A stretch of 64,000 nucleotides of DNA from Pontibacter sp. SGAir0037 (GTDB lineage: Bacteria; Bacteroidota; Bacteroidia; Cytophagales; Hymenobacteraceae), in the NCBI RefSeq assembly GCF_005491705.1, contig NZ_CP028092.1:124001-188000 (forward strand), in the 5' to 3' direction. Positions 9,072 to 19,380 of this stretch are shown here, piece after piece (within the stretch, counting starts at the first letter, position 1; the number at the start of each line of letters is the position of its first letter). Below the pieces are notes generated by a model. It saw only the letters and a list, made by a program, of their open reading frames with translations, had not been told where the DNA came from and made no database searches. The translations under genes were made by a program, and so were the position numbers.

Positions 9072-10049
9072 CTAAAGCAGTTGCTTAAGTAGCAGTTCTT
9101 CTTCCTGTGCTGTGTTAATACGATACTTCTGTTGCAACTCTTTTAACTGCTTTAAAGTGTTTCTCAGAAAAGTCTGATGTGCTTCGGAGGCAGGATGAAA
9201 GGCTTTATGTGAAAGAGCACGTTTCATTTTCCCCCACTCCTGCATAAACATGTTAAAATCTTTATTGAAATAGGCAGCCGTGAATTTTTGCCAGATATAG
9301 TCTTCTGCTTCTTCGCTAGGGTGGATCATATCACGCTTGTAAAAACGGTAATCACGCAGATCATCGAGCATAATTTCATATGCTGGGAAGTACAGCATAT
9401 TCTCGTGCCTGGCCGTTAACTGATGGCATGCCACTCGCAATATGGCCTTGCTAACTGTGTTTACTTCTATAGTTTCTTTTAAGTGCCTGACCGGGCTTAC
9501 CGTAAGCAGCACCTTTAGGGTAGGGTTTATAGGCTGAAGTAATGCGTTTATTTTATCTAAGGAAGTAACTATTTCTTCTGCAGAAAGTAAATGACGGGTA
9601 AATTGCTTCGCCGGTAGTTTATGGCAGTTAGCTACCAGATCCCCGGTACTATTTAACTTGTAACCTACCGCTGTCCCTAGAGTTAGAATAAGTAAATCGG
9701 CTTTTTGCAGGGACGCCTGTGTTAGTTGCACTCTTCGCGCAATAGTAAGCAGTAGCTCGGCTTTACTTGGGGAGGAGAGGGAAGAGTGGAGGTCGTAGGC
9801 AAACCAGATACCCTGATGCTGCACCAGGTGATCCTCGAAAGGGTAAGATTTGCCTGACGCAGCCGCAATAAGCAGACTTGCCGACAAAGGGTTAAATATG
9901 GTACCGAAAGGGTTAACAAGCGCCTCCACCTTATTTTGCCTTAGTTTGCTGCCAATAACATCAGCAAAACATGAGCCTATAGTTACCACATTGGAATGAA
10001 GCGATAAATTTAAACTTGATGGGGCAACCTGTACTTCTGTTCGAAACAT
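9072..10049 (-). CDS. GSCFA domain protein
   Basis: A 325-residue protein of the GSCFA family (Pfam PF08885), named after a motif seen here as G25-S26-C27-F28-A29 in VVTIGSCFAD. The GxSC-like motif, and a D/H pair near the C-terminal side (KRDMIHPSE), suggest an SGNH/GDSL-type hydrolase fold. The exact reaction is unknown. The ATG at 10049 (MFRTEVQV) is chosen because family members begin MFRTE; a TTG six codons upstream is less likely. It is monocistronic and divergent from the sigma-factor gene. Confidence 0.88.
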   Translation of the reverse strand: MFRTEVQVAPSSLNLSLHSNVVTIGSCFADVIGSKLRQNKVEALVNPFGTIFNPLSASLLIAAASGKSYPFEDHLVQHQGIWFAYDLHSSLSSPSKAELLLTIARRVQLTQASLQKADLLILTLGTAVGYKLNSTGDLVANCHKLPAKQFTRHLLSAEEIVTSLDKINALLQPINPTLKVLLTVSPVRHLKETIEVNTVSKAILRVACHQLTARHENMLYFPAYEIMLDDLRDYRFYKRDMIHPSEEAEDYIWQKFTAAYFNKDFNMFMQEWGKMKRALSHKAFHPASEAHQTFLRNTLKQLKELQQKYRINTAQEEELLLKQLL

Positions 10050-10302
10050 TTTTGAGGGGGTATACAAAAGCTGTAAGTTACAAATTATCAGTTAATGCTA
10101 CAGTAAGGGAATTAATAGCAGGCGTCTTATTGATGATGTATGATTAATTTTATACTTTGCGTAAGTGCTTACTCATTATTTTATTCCGCTTTAAGTAAGT
10201 TGCTCCCTTCAGCAGAAGCATCGAAAGGTTGAATAATAGTTTTCGCTACATCACCAAATTTTGCACATAAGTTACTAAATAGCTTAAAACTGAGAGGTAG
10301 AA

Positions 10303-10923
10303 ATGAAAGATAATACAACAGATAACTCTGAACTCTCATTATGGCTAGCCTTCAAAAGAGGTGATGAGGAGACTTTTATAGCTATCTACCAAAAATATGT
10401 GAACGTATTATATAAGTATGGGACCCAGATCACGTCTGACCAAGATTTAGTGAAAGATTGCATTCAGAGCCTTTTTATTGAGTTATGGGATCGCAGGGAA
10501 AGATTGGGCAACACCGATTCTATCAAGTTTTACCTTTTCAAGTCCCTGAAAAGGAAGATTGTAGAGGAACTTATGGCTCAGCAAAAGAAGGTAAGTATGT
10601 CTGCCCTCGAAGAAGGCTATCGCTTTGACCTGGTAATGCCCTTTGAGCAAAAACTTATTGTTTCGCAGGCTGAGTCTGAACAGAAACAAAAGCTCTCGAA
10701 GGTATTGGAGCAACTCACCAAACGCCAAAGAGAAGCTATTTACCTTTATTTTTATAATGAAATGACATACGAAGAAGTGGCTGCCCTGATGTCGCTCAAA
10801 GTAGCTTCTGTATACGATCTTATTAGTGATGGCCTTAAGAAACTGAGAAGCAGCATGAATAAAATAGACTTTATGTATGCCTGGTTATTGTTTATGCTAC
10901 TCCGGTTCTCCTCATTACTTTAA
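10303..10923 (+). CDS. ECF RNA polymerase sigma factor (FecI-like)
   Basis: A 206-residue extracytoplasmic-function sigma factor. Region 2 is seen in FIAIYQKYVNVLYKYG and the following DLVKDCIQSLFIELWDRRE. Region 4 with its helix-turn-helix is LTKRQREAIYLYFYNEMTYEEVAALM, ending in DGLKKLRSSM. The last 20 residues are hydrophobic (YAWLLFMLLRF), an extension often seen in Bacteroidota sigma factors beside FecR genes. It stands directly ahead of a FecR anti-sigma gene and an STN-bearing SusC, so it very likely directs polymerase to this locus when the glycan is sensed. Confidence 0.92.
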   Translation: MKDNTTDNSELSLWLAFKRGDEETFIAIYQKYVNVLYKYGTQITSDQDLVKDCIQSLFIELWDRRERLGNTDSIKFYLFKSLKRKIVEELMAQQKKVSMSALEEGYRFDLVMPFEQKLIVSQAESEQKQKLSKVLEQLTKRQREAIYLYFYNEMTYEEVAALMSLKVASVYDLISDGLKKLRSSMNKIDFMYAWLLFMLLRFSSLL

Positions 10924-11156
10924 TCTAACAGGTAACACGGTGCCTTGCAAAGTTACAGCACCGTATGCTACTCATTCCCTATTGATTATAGTAAGAAAAA
11001 ACTGATTAAGCAACTATATACTTGCTTGAATCATAGTACCTTAAACACCCAGATAGATAAAGCTTTCATTTCTTTTCAAAAAAAATTTCAGAAAAAACAC
11101 CGAGATTTTACCAACCAATTCCTTTGTTGTGTAAGAGCTCACTTATGCCACCAAAC

Positions 11157-12200
11157 ATGAACGACAACTATAAAAATGCAGATGAGTTATTGGCGAATGA
11201 GCTCTTCGTAAAGTGGCTGCAGCATCCGGATGCTGACACAAATGCTTATTGGGAATCGTGGCTTTCCCGGCATCCAGAGCAAAGAGGAGCAGTAGAAGAA
11301 GCTAAAAGAATACTGCAGCATGTTGCGTTTGATGACTGGAGTTTATCTGAGGAGGATTCGCAGCTGATGCTGCAAAACATATTAGCTAATAAGAACCCGG
11401 CTGTCACACCACCTGCCAAACAAGAGGCAAAAATACATCACTTATCCAACTGGTTATCCGGCTGGAATATGGCGGCAGCGGCGGCAGTTGTGTTGCTTCT
11501 GTTGGCGGGAGTTGGCTTTTACTTGCTCTCAAACCAGCAGAAAACGTTGCAGTACGCTACTGCCTATGGCGAAATTAAGACGATCCTGCTGCCCGATAGC
11601 TCTGAAGTGGTTTTAAATGCCAACTCAAAGCTGAAGTGGAACGAGAACTGGGATGGCACTACTGACCGGCAGGTCTGGCTCGAAGGCGAGGGTTTTTTCT
11701 CAGTACTGAAGAAGAGGAGGGCAACCGCAAAAGAAGGTGATGTAAAATTTACAGTGCATACCCAGAACATGGATGTAGAAGTGCTTGGTACAGAATTTAA
11801 TGTAAAAGAAAGGCCTTCTGAAACCAGGGTGGTGCTAAACTCAGGCAAAGTTAGGCTCAGTATCAATGCTTTAAAGAAGGAGGAACCTGTTTATATGGAG
11901 CCGGGAGAATCGGTTAAACTCAATAAAAACAGTATTGAAAAAACTCTGGTGAAAGCAGGTGATTTTAGCGCCTGGCAAAAAAGGAAGCTGGTTCTGAATA
12001 ATACAACAGTAGCAGATGTCGCTAACATTTTAAATGACATTTATGGCGTTCAGGTAATTTTCAGAAATCCGTTAACCGCTAACCGGGTTCTGAACGGAAC
12101 GCTGCCGACAAACGATCAGGCGGCCTTACTTAACGCTCTTGCAACCACTCTTGGAGTAGAGATACAGGTCGAAGGGCGGCAGGTTATCGTTCACGAATAA
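11157..12200 (+). CDS. FecR-family anti-sigma factor
   Basis: A single-pass inner-membrane regulator of 347 residues. The cytoplasmic N-terminus (about 1-100, with the YWESWLSRHPE block typical of DUF4880) binds the sigma factor. A transmembrane helix follows at about 103-125 (AAAAAVVLLLLAGVGFYLL). The periplasmic FecR domain contains YGEIKTILLPDSSEVVLNA. The C-terminal DUF4974 domain (LVLNNTTVADVANILNDIY to the end) is an STN-like fold that meets the SusC signalling domain. ATGs lie at 11145 and 11157; the second is preferred by similarity to family N-termini. It is paired with the upstream sigma gene. Confidence 0.9.
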   Translation: MNDNYKNADELLANELFVKWLQHPDADTNAYWESWLSRHPEQRGAVEEAKRILQHVAFDDWSLSEEDSQLMLQNILANKNPAVTPPAKQEAKIHHLSNWLSGWNMAAAAAVVLLLLAGVGFYLLSNQQKTLQYATAYGEIKTILLPDSSEVVLNANSKLKWNENWDGTTDRQVWLEGEGFFSVLKKRRATAKEGDVKFTVHTQNMDVEVLGTEFNVKERPSETRVVLNSGKVRLSINALKKEEPVYMEPGESVKLNKNSIEKTLVKAGDFSAWQKRKLVLNNTTVADVANILNDIYGVQVIFRNPLTANRVLNGTLPTNDQAALLNALATTLGVEIQVEGRQVIVHE

Positions 12201-12409
12201 CATATGACATGGTGTATATACCGGATATCTCCAATACTTGCATACCAATGGACTTTAAATGAATAGCAGATTATAATTATTTCGCCTGAATAGTTGCACC
12301 CTGAAAGGGTTACTCCTGTGCTATTGTTTCGGGTTTCAACTGGCTTTGGAAAAGCCGGACAGGCATGCTATTGCCTCACCTATACCGACTACATAACTAT
12401 TTTCTTTCT

Positions 12410-15400
12410 ATGAGTATACAATTACGAACAACAAACAGGAAAGTCTTACTGGTAGTGGCAACGCTGCACCTAGGCGCTTTCTCGTTTCCAGGTATGGCCC
12501 AGCACCAGGATCCATTTATAAGCATGCGATCCACGGACAACGCTGCTGCCACGCAAAAAAGAATGCTAAAAGATGTGCTGTACGAGATTGAGGAAAGATA
12601 CGGTGTCAGTATTATCTACGAAGGAAGTCTGCTCGATAAATTCTCCGTTGTCAACAAGCCGCATGAGCACAGCAAAATTGGAGGTAAAGTAGAAGATGTA
12701 CTAAAAGAACTGCTACAGCCTTTCAATATCTCCTACAAGAAAGGCGATAATAACATCTATATTATCCAACCCTTACAGTCTGAAGCTCCGGCTGCCCCGG
12801 ATCAGAAAGTCAGCCCCTCCAGGAGCCATACCGAAAAAGCGCCCAAAGCAGCAGTTATCACGCTCCGAGGCAGAGTCGTAGATGAGAAAGGAGAAGGAAT
12901 GCCAGGTGTTACGGTGGTTTTAAAAGGTACAGCCACCGGAGTATCAACAGACTACAACGGCAACTTTACCATGGAGGTGCCAGACCAGGCAGGTATACTG
13001 GTGTTTTCTTTCCTGGGGTATAAAATCCAGGAAGTTGCTGTTGGCAGCCAGACAACCTTTAACATATCCCTGGAGCCGGACAGCAAAAGCCTCGAAGAAG
13101 TAGTGGTGGTAGGCTATGGCACGATGGCTAAAAGTGACTTAACAGGCTCTGTTGCATCGTTAAAAGGCACAGACCTGAACAGAACTCCCACTTCCTCTGT
13201 AGACCAGTTGCTACAGGGTAAGATTCCAGGGGTACAGGTGATAGCCCCTTCCGGCGAGCCGGGCGCGGGTGCTACCATCCGAATCAGGGGAGTAAGCTCC
13301 GTACGAGGCTCGAACAGCCCGCTTGTAGTGGTAGATGGCTTCCCTTGGGGTGATGCAGGAAACCTGAAACAGATAAACCCGGAAGACATTGAATCGATTG
13401 AAGTATTGAAAGATGCCTCTGCAGCCGCCATTTACGGTTCCCGTGGAGCAAACGGTGTTATTCTGGTAACGACTAAAAAGGGCAAGGAAGGTAAGTCCAG
13501 GATAAACCTGAGTACGCTAACCACTGTGTCTACCTTAGCCAATAAACTGGATGTTTGGTCTGACCCGGTTGACCTGGCCATAATTGATAATGAAGCCAGG
13601 ATGAATGCAGGACTACAGCCTTTGTTTGAGGGAGCAGATTACCTGGGCACTTACTACCCTTCCATTGCCGAGCTCAGGGGGGAAGATCCAGAAAGGCCCA
13701 GATGGCCCCACCGTGTATACTGGCCGGACTTAGTTTACCGCAACCCGATTACCCATACCTATACACTTACAGCTACCGGCGGAAACGATCGAACCAAATA
13801 CTCCCTTTCCGGTAACTATTACAATGAGCAAGGGCTGGCTATCAGAAACGACTATAAGCGGTACAATGGCCGTGTAAACTTAGAGCAAAAGCTACTGAAC
13901 AACCTTACAGCAGGTGTAAACCTGATCATGACACATACACAACGTAACGGTGGCGGGCTTTCTGCTGGTCGCTCTCCCATTTTCCCGGTCTACAACGAAG
14001 ATGGTAGTTACTTCAGGATAGGCTCGCTCGACTATAACCACCCTTTGGCCCGGGCCTACGAGGTGCTTAATACCAACAAAGCAATTGATGTACTAGGCTC
14101 GCTCTCACTGAACTGGGAAATTAATAGCTGGCTTTCCTTCAGAACACAGGTGAGCAATAAGTATGGAAGCTCTATCAACGATTGGTACGAGCCCCGCGAA
14201 GCCACCTATACCGGCTATCAGTTCCAGGGCTTTGGCGCCATTGATAACTGGTCGGGCAACGAATTGCTGAACGAGAACTATTTTACCATCCAGAAAAGCT
14301 TTAACGAAGTACATAACCTGAATCTGGTGGCAGGCTATACTACCCAGTTGTCTACCTCCCGAGGCTCCAGGTTAGAAGGAAGAGACTTTGTGAATGATGT
14401 ATTGCGCAACGAAAACATTAATACGGCACAGGAGCAGGTTGCCACAAACTGGTTAAGCCGATCGTTGCTAAACTCCTACATAGGCCGGGCAACTTACTCG
14501 CTGCTAGACCGCTACTTGTTTACCTTTACGGCGCGTGCGGATGGCTCGTCGAAATTTGGTCCGAACAACAAATGGGCCTTTTTCCCATCAGCAGCCATTG
14601 CCTGGAAAATACAGGAAGAAAGCTTTATGCAAGCATTGCCTGCAGTCTCTGAAGCCAAGATACGCTTAAGCTATGGCCTTACCGGAAACCAGGGAATTAG
14701 CCCTTACCAGACTCTCGACAGGCTGGGTTCCGGGCGCTACTTTACCGACGGAGGCTTCCAGATTGGCTTTGGCCCGGGCATATTCGACTGGGACGGTTAC
14801 AATAAAATATGGAGCGGCTTACCTAACCCAAGCTTAAAATGGGAGACTACCTCTCAGTTCAATGCCGGTATAGACCTCGGGTTACTGAATAACAGGTTCA
14901 CTTTAACTGCCGACTATTACTATAAGCACACTACCGACCTGCTCCGCCAGTCTTACATTACCCCCTCCTCTGGTTACGATAGAATATGGGTAAACGACGG
15001 TATAATTGATAACTACGGCTTAGAACTTGGGCTAAACACACAAATCCTGACGGGGGAACTGCAGTGGAACCTTGGCGGGAACATTACCCTGAACAGGAAC
15101 AAGGTAGTGAATATCGGCGGAGGGAATTTATTTGAGCCAAACGGCAGCACCATCGAAATGTTCCGGTCTTTTGTAGGCGTTTACATGAACGGGCAACCCA
15201 TTAATGCGTTTTACGGGTACAAAACCGACGGAATCATTCAAACACTTGAAGAAGGCCTCGAAGCAGGCTTAACTGGAAGTATGGCTTACCCAGGGGAAAT
15301 CAAGTATGTAGACCTTGACCGAAATGGTGTTATAGACGACAAAGACAGAACCATTATAGGCAATCCGAATCCTGATTTCCTTTATAGCATCAACACCAAC

Positions 15401-15811
15401 CTGAGCTATAAGCGCTTTGATCTTTCAGCACAGCTTTATGGTGTGCACGGGAATGATGTTTTTGAATTCAACAAATTTTCGGCTCCAAGCAGACAACTAC
15501 AGCGCTGGACACCAGATAACCCATCGGTCGAATACCCAAGTGTAAACTCGGCCAGAGGTTACTATGCATCCGACTTCTTTATTACCGATGGCTCATTTTT
15601 ACGTGTGCAAAACATTGCCCTCGGATATAACCTTAAACCGGGGCTTATTAAAGGTGTGGAAAGCATGAGGGTATACCTCTCGGGCAATAACCTCTATACT
15701 TTTACGAGGTTTAATCCCGGCTATGATCCGGAGGTGTCGGAAAACGGGCAGCAATGGGGCTCTTATCCTCGTCCACGTGCCCTTTCTCTCGGCCTGAATA
15801 TTGGATTTTAG
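12410..15811 (+). CDS. SusC/RagA TonB-dependent outer-membrane transporter with STN domain
   Basis: A 1133-residue TonB-linked porin importing oligosaccharides across the outer membrane. In order: signal peptide ending near GMAQ; an STN signalling domain (about 55-115, with VLYEIEERYGVSIIYEG); a carboxypeptidase-regulatory-like beta domain (about 150-220, GRVVDEKGEGMPGVTVVLKG); a TonB-box region EEVVVVGYG; a plug with the family hallmark IEVLKDASAAAIYGSRGANG; and a 22-strand barrel ending in a C-terminal phenylalanine. The ATG at 12410 is used, since an earlier ATG at 12365 only adds residues before the signal peptide. The STN domain implies signalling to the upstream FecR/sigma pair. Confidence 0.96.
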   Translation: MSIQLRTTNRKVLLVVATLHLGAFSFPGMAQHQDPFISMRSTDNAAATQKRMLKDVLYEIEERYGVSIIYEGSLLDKFSVVNKPHEHSKIGGKVEDVLKELLQPFNISYKKGDNNIYIIQPLQSEAPAAPDQKVSPSRSHTEKAPKAAVITLRGRVVDEKGEGMPGVTVVLKGTATGVSTDYNGNFTMEVPDQAGILVFSFLGYKIQEVAVGSQTTFNISLEPDSKSLEEVVVVGYGTMAKSDLTGSVASLKGTDLNRTPTSSVDQLLQGKIPGVQVIAPSGEPGAGATIRIRGVSSVRGSNSPLVVVDGFPWGDAGNLKQINPEDIESIEVLKDASAAAIYGSRGANGVILVTTKKGKEGKSRINLSTLTTVSTLANKLDVWSDPVDLAIIDNEARMNAGLQPLFEGADYLGTYYPSIAELRGEDPERPRWPHRVYWPDLVYRNPITHTYTLTATGGNDRTKYSLSGNYYNEQGLAIRNDYKRYNGRVNLEQKLLNNLTAGVNLIMTHTQRNGGGLSAGRSPIFPVYNEDGSYFRIGSLDYNHPLARAYEVLNTNKAIDVLGSLSLNWEINSWLSFRTQVSNKYGSSINDWYEPREATYTGYQFQGFGAIDNWSGNELLNENYFTIQKSFNEVHNLNLVAGYTTQLSTSRGSRLEGRDFVNDVLRNENINTAQEQVATNWLSRSLLNSYIGRATYSLLDRYLFTFTARADGSSKFGPNNKWAFFPSAAIAWKIQEESFMQALPAVSEAKIRLSYGLTGNQGISPYQTLDRLGSGRYFTDGGFQIGFGPGIFDWDGYNKIWSGLPNPSLKWETTSQFNAGIDLGLLNNRFTLTADYYYKHTTDLLRQSYITPSSGYDRIWVNDGIIDNYGLELGLNTQILTGELQWNLGGNITLNRNKVVNIGGGNLFEPNGSTIEMFRSFVGVYMNGQPINAFYGYKTDGIIQTLEEGLEAGLTGSMAYPGEIKYVDLDRNGVIDDKDRTIIGNPNPDFLYSINTNLSYKRFDLSAQLYGVHGNDVFEFNKFSAPSRQLQRWTPDNPSVEYPSVNSARGYYASDFFITDGSFLRVQNIALGYNLKPGLIKGVESMRVYLSGNNLYTFTRFNPGYDPEVSENGQQWGSYPRPRALSLGLNIGF

Positions 15812-15835
15812 TTTTTACAAAACATTCGCAGAAGT

Positions 15836-17311
15836 ATGAAAATGAGAACATATATAGCTACCCTGCTGTTGGCCGGGGTAGTAACAGGGTGCAGTCTGGA
15901 AGAAGAACCATACGGCTTTACCTCTACCGAAAATTTTTATAAAACAGCGGCAGATGCCACTTCTGCCATCGTGTATGCCTACTCTATATTACCTGAAATT
16001 GAGTATTACTCCAGGAACTTTATCCTTGTAACAGAGCTACCGACTGAAAACGTTACGCTGAAACCTGATGCCGGGGCAAGTGAATTTGAGATAGATGGCT
16101 TAAGACCCAGGGCTGATAATGAGCAGCTCACTACATCTTGGCGCTATGCATACATCGGTATTAACCGTGCAAATGCGGTTATAGCCAATGTACCTGGTAT
16201 CGGAAACATGGAGGCCACTTATCGGAACCATGTGGTTGGAGAGGCTTACTTCCTAAGGGCACTGCATTACTTTAACCTAGTGCGCTTGTTTGGAGAGGCC
16301 CCTGTGCGCACTACACCGGTTACCTCGCTCGACCAGATCAACTCTCCAAAATCGTCGATTCAGGAAATGTATAATCTGATTATTGCCGACCTAGAAAATG
16401 CCGCTGAACTCATGGACATGGCACGCAGGGAAGGCAGGGTAAACAAAGTAGCTGCCTGGGGTATGTTAGCAAAAGTATACGTGACTCTTGCATCGGCCAA
16501 GAGCACCAACTCCCCGGGCTACGACTTTGTGATGAATGCCGACGAGATGTATGCTTCAGCGAAGGCCTATTCAGAAAAGGTGCTTTACGACCAAAGCCTC
16601 TATAGCCTTGATCCGAGCCTGAAGAATATTTTCGATGTAACAAAAGAAGACGGCCCCGAGCATATTTTTAGTGTCTCGACTGACCGTACAGGCCCACAGG
16701 AAGGAAACTTCTCAAAGCTCCCCCTACTCTTTATCCCTTCCATTGATGGCGCTGTGTTCCGGTTAGAGGATGGTACTGCCGTTATGTCTGGCTGGAACCA
16801 TTTAGTGATAGAGCCCGGACACTACAACAGTTATGCGGCCAATGATAAGCGTAAAACTGAATTAATTATTTCTAAGGTTATTGTAAATGGTACGGAACGA
16901 AACCTGGGTATTAACGACTATAGCCGCCCCTTTACCAGAAAATTTCTTGATCCGGGTCGTGTAGGAGAGCAGACAAGCGTGAATACTCCTGTGCTTCGCT
17001 TCTCAGATGTGATGTTGCTCTATGCAGAGGCAAGCGGTCCGACAGCAGAGGGCTACGAAGCCATGCGCCAAATCAGGGAAAGAGCCGGTTTGGGTCAGCT
17101 TCAGGGAGGGCTGAGTCCGCAACAATTCAGAAACGCCGTCATTCAGGAGAGGGCCTGGGAACTTGCTTTTGAAGGACACAGGCTCTTTGACCTGCGCAGA
17201 ACAAATAAAATGGAAGAAGTGCTGGTAAACCAGCATGGCAAGGCAATTGAGAGTGGTGCCTACTTCTTCGATATTCCACAACGTGAAGTTGATGCTAATC
17301 CCAACCTTTAA
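15836..17311 (+). CDS. SusD/RagB glycan-binding outer-membrane lipoprotein
   Basis: A 491-residue surface lipoprotein that caps the SusC pore and captures glycan. The lipobox ends at C19 (LAGVVTGC) and is followed by SLEEE, an acidic run like the Bacteroidota lipoprotein export signal. The tetratricopeptide core appears in VGEAYFLRALHYFNLVRLFGE, and the typical ending FFDIPQREVDANPNL is intact. It starts 24 bases after SusC, so the two genes are co-transcribed. Specificity cannot be read directly; the neighbouring GH26 enzymes point to mannan. Confidence 0.95.
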   Translation: MKMRTYIATLLLAGVVTGCSLEEEPYGFTSTENFYKTAADATSAIVYAYSILPEIEYYSRNFILVTELPTENVTLKPDAGASEFEIDGLRPRADNEQLTTSWRYAYIGINRANAVIANVPGIGNMEATYRNHVVGEAYFLRALHYFNLVRLFGEAPVRTTPVTSLDQINSPKSSIQEMYNLIIADLENAAELMDMARREGRVNKVAAWGMLAKVYVTLASAKSTNSPGYDFVMNADEMYASAKAYSEKVLYDQSLYSLDPSLKNIFDVTKEDGPEHIFSVSTDRTGPQEGNFSKLPLLFIPSIDGAVFRLEDGTAVMSGWNHLVIEPGHYNSYAANDKRKTELIISKVIVNGTERNLGINDYSRPFTRKFLDPGRVGEQTSVNTPVLRFSDVMLLYAEASGPTAEGYEAMRQIRERAGLGQLQGGLSPQQFRNAVIQERAWELAFEGHRLFDLRRTNKMEEVLVNQHGKAIESGAYFFDIPQREVDANPNL

Positions 17312-17322
17312 TTTACAGCATT

Positions 17323-18252
17323 ATGAAATTCATGAATCGTTTTTTAACCTTAGTCGCACTAATTATAACATCTCTTACGCACTATAGCTGCACAAAAGAC
17401 CCCTTCGATGACATTGTAAGCCACGAGCGTGCCATCATGTCTTTTAAGATAGCAGACGGACAAATTGGCCCGGCTATAATCGACAGGGCAGCCTCTAAGG
17501 TAACTGTTACCTTACTGATGCAGGAGGACACTGACCTTACAAAAGTAGCACCTCAAATTATGGCCTCTTATAAGGCCGGCATAAGCCCCGCCTCCGGCGA
17601 ACCGGTAAACTTTGCCGCAAACGGGAACAAAATGACTTATACGGTAACATCTGAGTCGGGCCAAAAAAGAGATTGGACTGTGGAGATTGTGCCGTTTACA
17701 GAAACTTTGTTGGGCACCTATGATATAAAGGGACTGGTTGTATATGGAGGTACCGGACCAGAGTACGGGGGCGGAGCCGTTTTACACATGACAGATAAAC
17801 CTTGGGTGTGGCCAGCATCTGACGGACCGGCTGTTGAGCTGGACAACGTCCTGACATTTGAGTATACAGGTGTTACAGATGAAGGAAATACCTATGGTAC
17901 CGTGATCAACGATGCAGGTCCGGATGGTAAGTATGCCGACTTCCGGTTCGTGCTGAACCCACAAACGAATGTAAATTCATTTTACAGGAAAATCCCCAAA
18001 GGGCAAGGCACCTGGGTGCGCAACTATGCGAACAACACCGTTACGTTTACCTTTGAGGATGGCGGAACTGCAACAGGCACTTTTATTGGCCCCGGCAACA
18101 TTGCCTTAGGCAATAACCTCTCTAAAACAGTTACCGATAATGCGTTTGAGTTCACCCTGAACGGCACTGACGACTGGGATAATATTTATTCTGATTATGA
18201 TAAGTTCGTGAAACGGCCCAGAAGGTTCTGGGTTGACGTAAAAAAACGCTAG
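17323..18252 (+). CDS. Surface lipoprotein of the mannan locus, probable glycan-binding protein (SusE/F position)
   Basis: A 309-residue lipoprotein with signal peptide and cysteine C23 (THYSC). The N-terminal part (about 35-125) resembles the DUF5018-type Ig-like module common in Bacteroidota lipoproteins (IMSFKIADGQIGPAIID, then TYTVTSESGQKRDWTVEI). The C-terminal part (about 130-305) is beta-rich and aromatic (KPWVWPASDGP, GQGTWVRNYANN, FTLNGTDDWDNIY), with patches that could bind sugar. It lies 11 bases after SusD and before the glycosidases, the usual slot for a surface glycan-binding protein. That role is inferred from position; I do not recognise a named family for the C-terminal half. 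Confidence 0.75.
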   Translation: MKFMNRFLTLVALIITSLTHYSCTKDPFDDIVSHERAIMSFKIADGQIGPAIIDRAASKVTVTLLMQEDTDLTKVAPQIMASYKAGISPASGEPVNFAANGNKMTYTVTSESGQKRDWTVEIVPFTETLLGTYDIKGLVVYGGTGPEYGGGAVLHMTDKPWVWPASDGPAVELDNVLTFEYTGVTDEGNTYGTVINDAGPDGKYADFRFVLNPQTNVNSFYRKIPKGQGTWVRNYANNTVTFTFEDGGTATGTFIGPGNIALGNNLSKTVTDNAFEFTLNGTDDWDNIYSDYDKFVKRPRRFWVDVKKR

Positions 18253-18338
18253 CACAAGGTGCTGAGGCAATAAACCGGCCTCAGTACCTGCTCCATGCAG
18301 ATAACACCGCTAGTTTCTCCAACCACTTTACTATTGAA

Positions 18339-19379
18339 ATGAATAGACTACAATACTCTAAAATAATAATGGGACTGGTTTTCTTTCTTTCGGCCTGTAG
18401 CGGAAACTCAGGCGGAGATGCACCTGCCCCGGACGAAAAACCCGATAAGTTTATCCCTGATACCCCTTTTAAAACCTTGAGGTACCTGTACAGCATCTCC
18501 GGAGATAAAACAGTAGCAGGCATGCACAACCGTGAGCCCAATGCTACTCCTGCGCGGTGGACAGAGCAAATAAAGACTGTAACAGGTAAATACCCGGGGC
18601 TGTGGAGCGGAGATTTCCTCTTTCAGGCAGAAAATATCAACAATCGTCAAACTATGGTAAATGAAGCGCTGGCGCAGTGGCGGAAGGGTGCGATCATTAA
18701 CATAATGTGGCATGCCTGTAACCCGGCCTTATCACAGCCCTGCGGCTGGGACAATAATGGCGTATTAAGCAGTCTTTCGGATGAGCAGTGGGCAGAATTA
18801 ATTACCGACGGCACCAGCTTAAACAACCGTTGGAAAGCCATGATGGATGAGGTAAGTGTTTACCTGCAATTTTTAGAGGACAATGGAGTAGAGGTGCTTT
18901 GGCGGCCTTTGCACGAAATGAACCAGGGGGCATTTTGGTGGGGAGGTCGGCCAGGACCTAACGGAACCCGTAAGTTGTGGCAGATCACCTATGATTACAT
19001 GACGCAAACTAAAGGCTTGTCTAACCTGATTTGGGTATGGGATATCCAGGATTTCGGGAGCCTTGCCAATGACGTAAACACCTATAACCCGGGTGATGCT
19101 TACTGGGATGTTGTGGCACTGGATGTTTACGATGATGGCAGTGGCTTTACCATGGCGAAATACAATGCTGTTGCAAGCGTAGCGGGAAACAAGCCAATGG
19201 CTATCGGCGAATGCCAGAAATTGCCTTCCGCAGCCCAACTGGCCGCACAACCCAGATGGACATTCTTTATGGGCTGGTCGGAGCTTGTGTTTGAAAAGAA
19301 CTCAGAAACTGAAATTTTACACCTCCACTTATCTCCAAGAGTCATTACGCTGGATGAAATGCCAGGCTGGCAACAATAG
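18339..19379 (+). CDS. Glycoside hydrolase family 26 lipoprotein (probable beta-mannanase), copy 1
   Basis: A 346-residue lipoprotein (C20 in FFLSAC) with a GH26 (beta/alpha)8 catalytic domain. The predicted acid/base is E193 in WRPLHEMN and the predicted nucleophile E291 in AIGECQK, the two positions expected for clan GH-A retaining mannanases. Further marks are WWGGRPGPNGTRKLW and LIWVWDIQDF. It is the fourth gene of the SusC operon and is followed after one base by a close paralogue. The C-terminal 20 residues diverge from copy 2 but stay in frame. Beta-1,4-mannan or a mannan side-branch polymer is the likely substrate. Confidence 0.9.
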   Translation: MNRLQYSKIIMGLVFFLSACSGNSGGDAPAPDEKPDKFIPDTPFKTLRYLYSISGDKTVAGMHNREPNATPARWTEQIKTVTGKYPGLWSGDFLFQAENINNRQTMVNEALAQWRKGAIINIMWHACNPALSQPCGWDNNGVLSSLSDEQWAELITDGTSLNNRWKAMMDEVSVYLQFLEDNGVEVLWRPLHEMNQGAFWWGGRPGPNGTRKLWQITYDYMTQTKGLSNLIWVWDIQDFGSLANDVNTYNPGDAYWDVVALDVYDDGSGFTMAKYNAVASVAGNKPMAIGECQKLPSAAQLAAQPRWTFFMGWSELVFEKNSETEILHLHLSPRVITLDEMPGWQQ

Positions 19380-19380
19380 C

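Noticed and set aside
18339..19379. A frameshift in the C-terminal region of GH26 copy 1
   Set aside because: Its tail aligns with copy 2 in frame to the end; the differences are substitutions.
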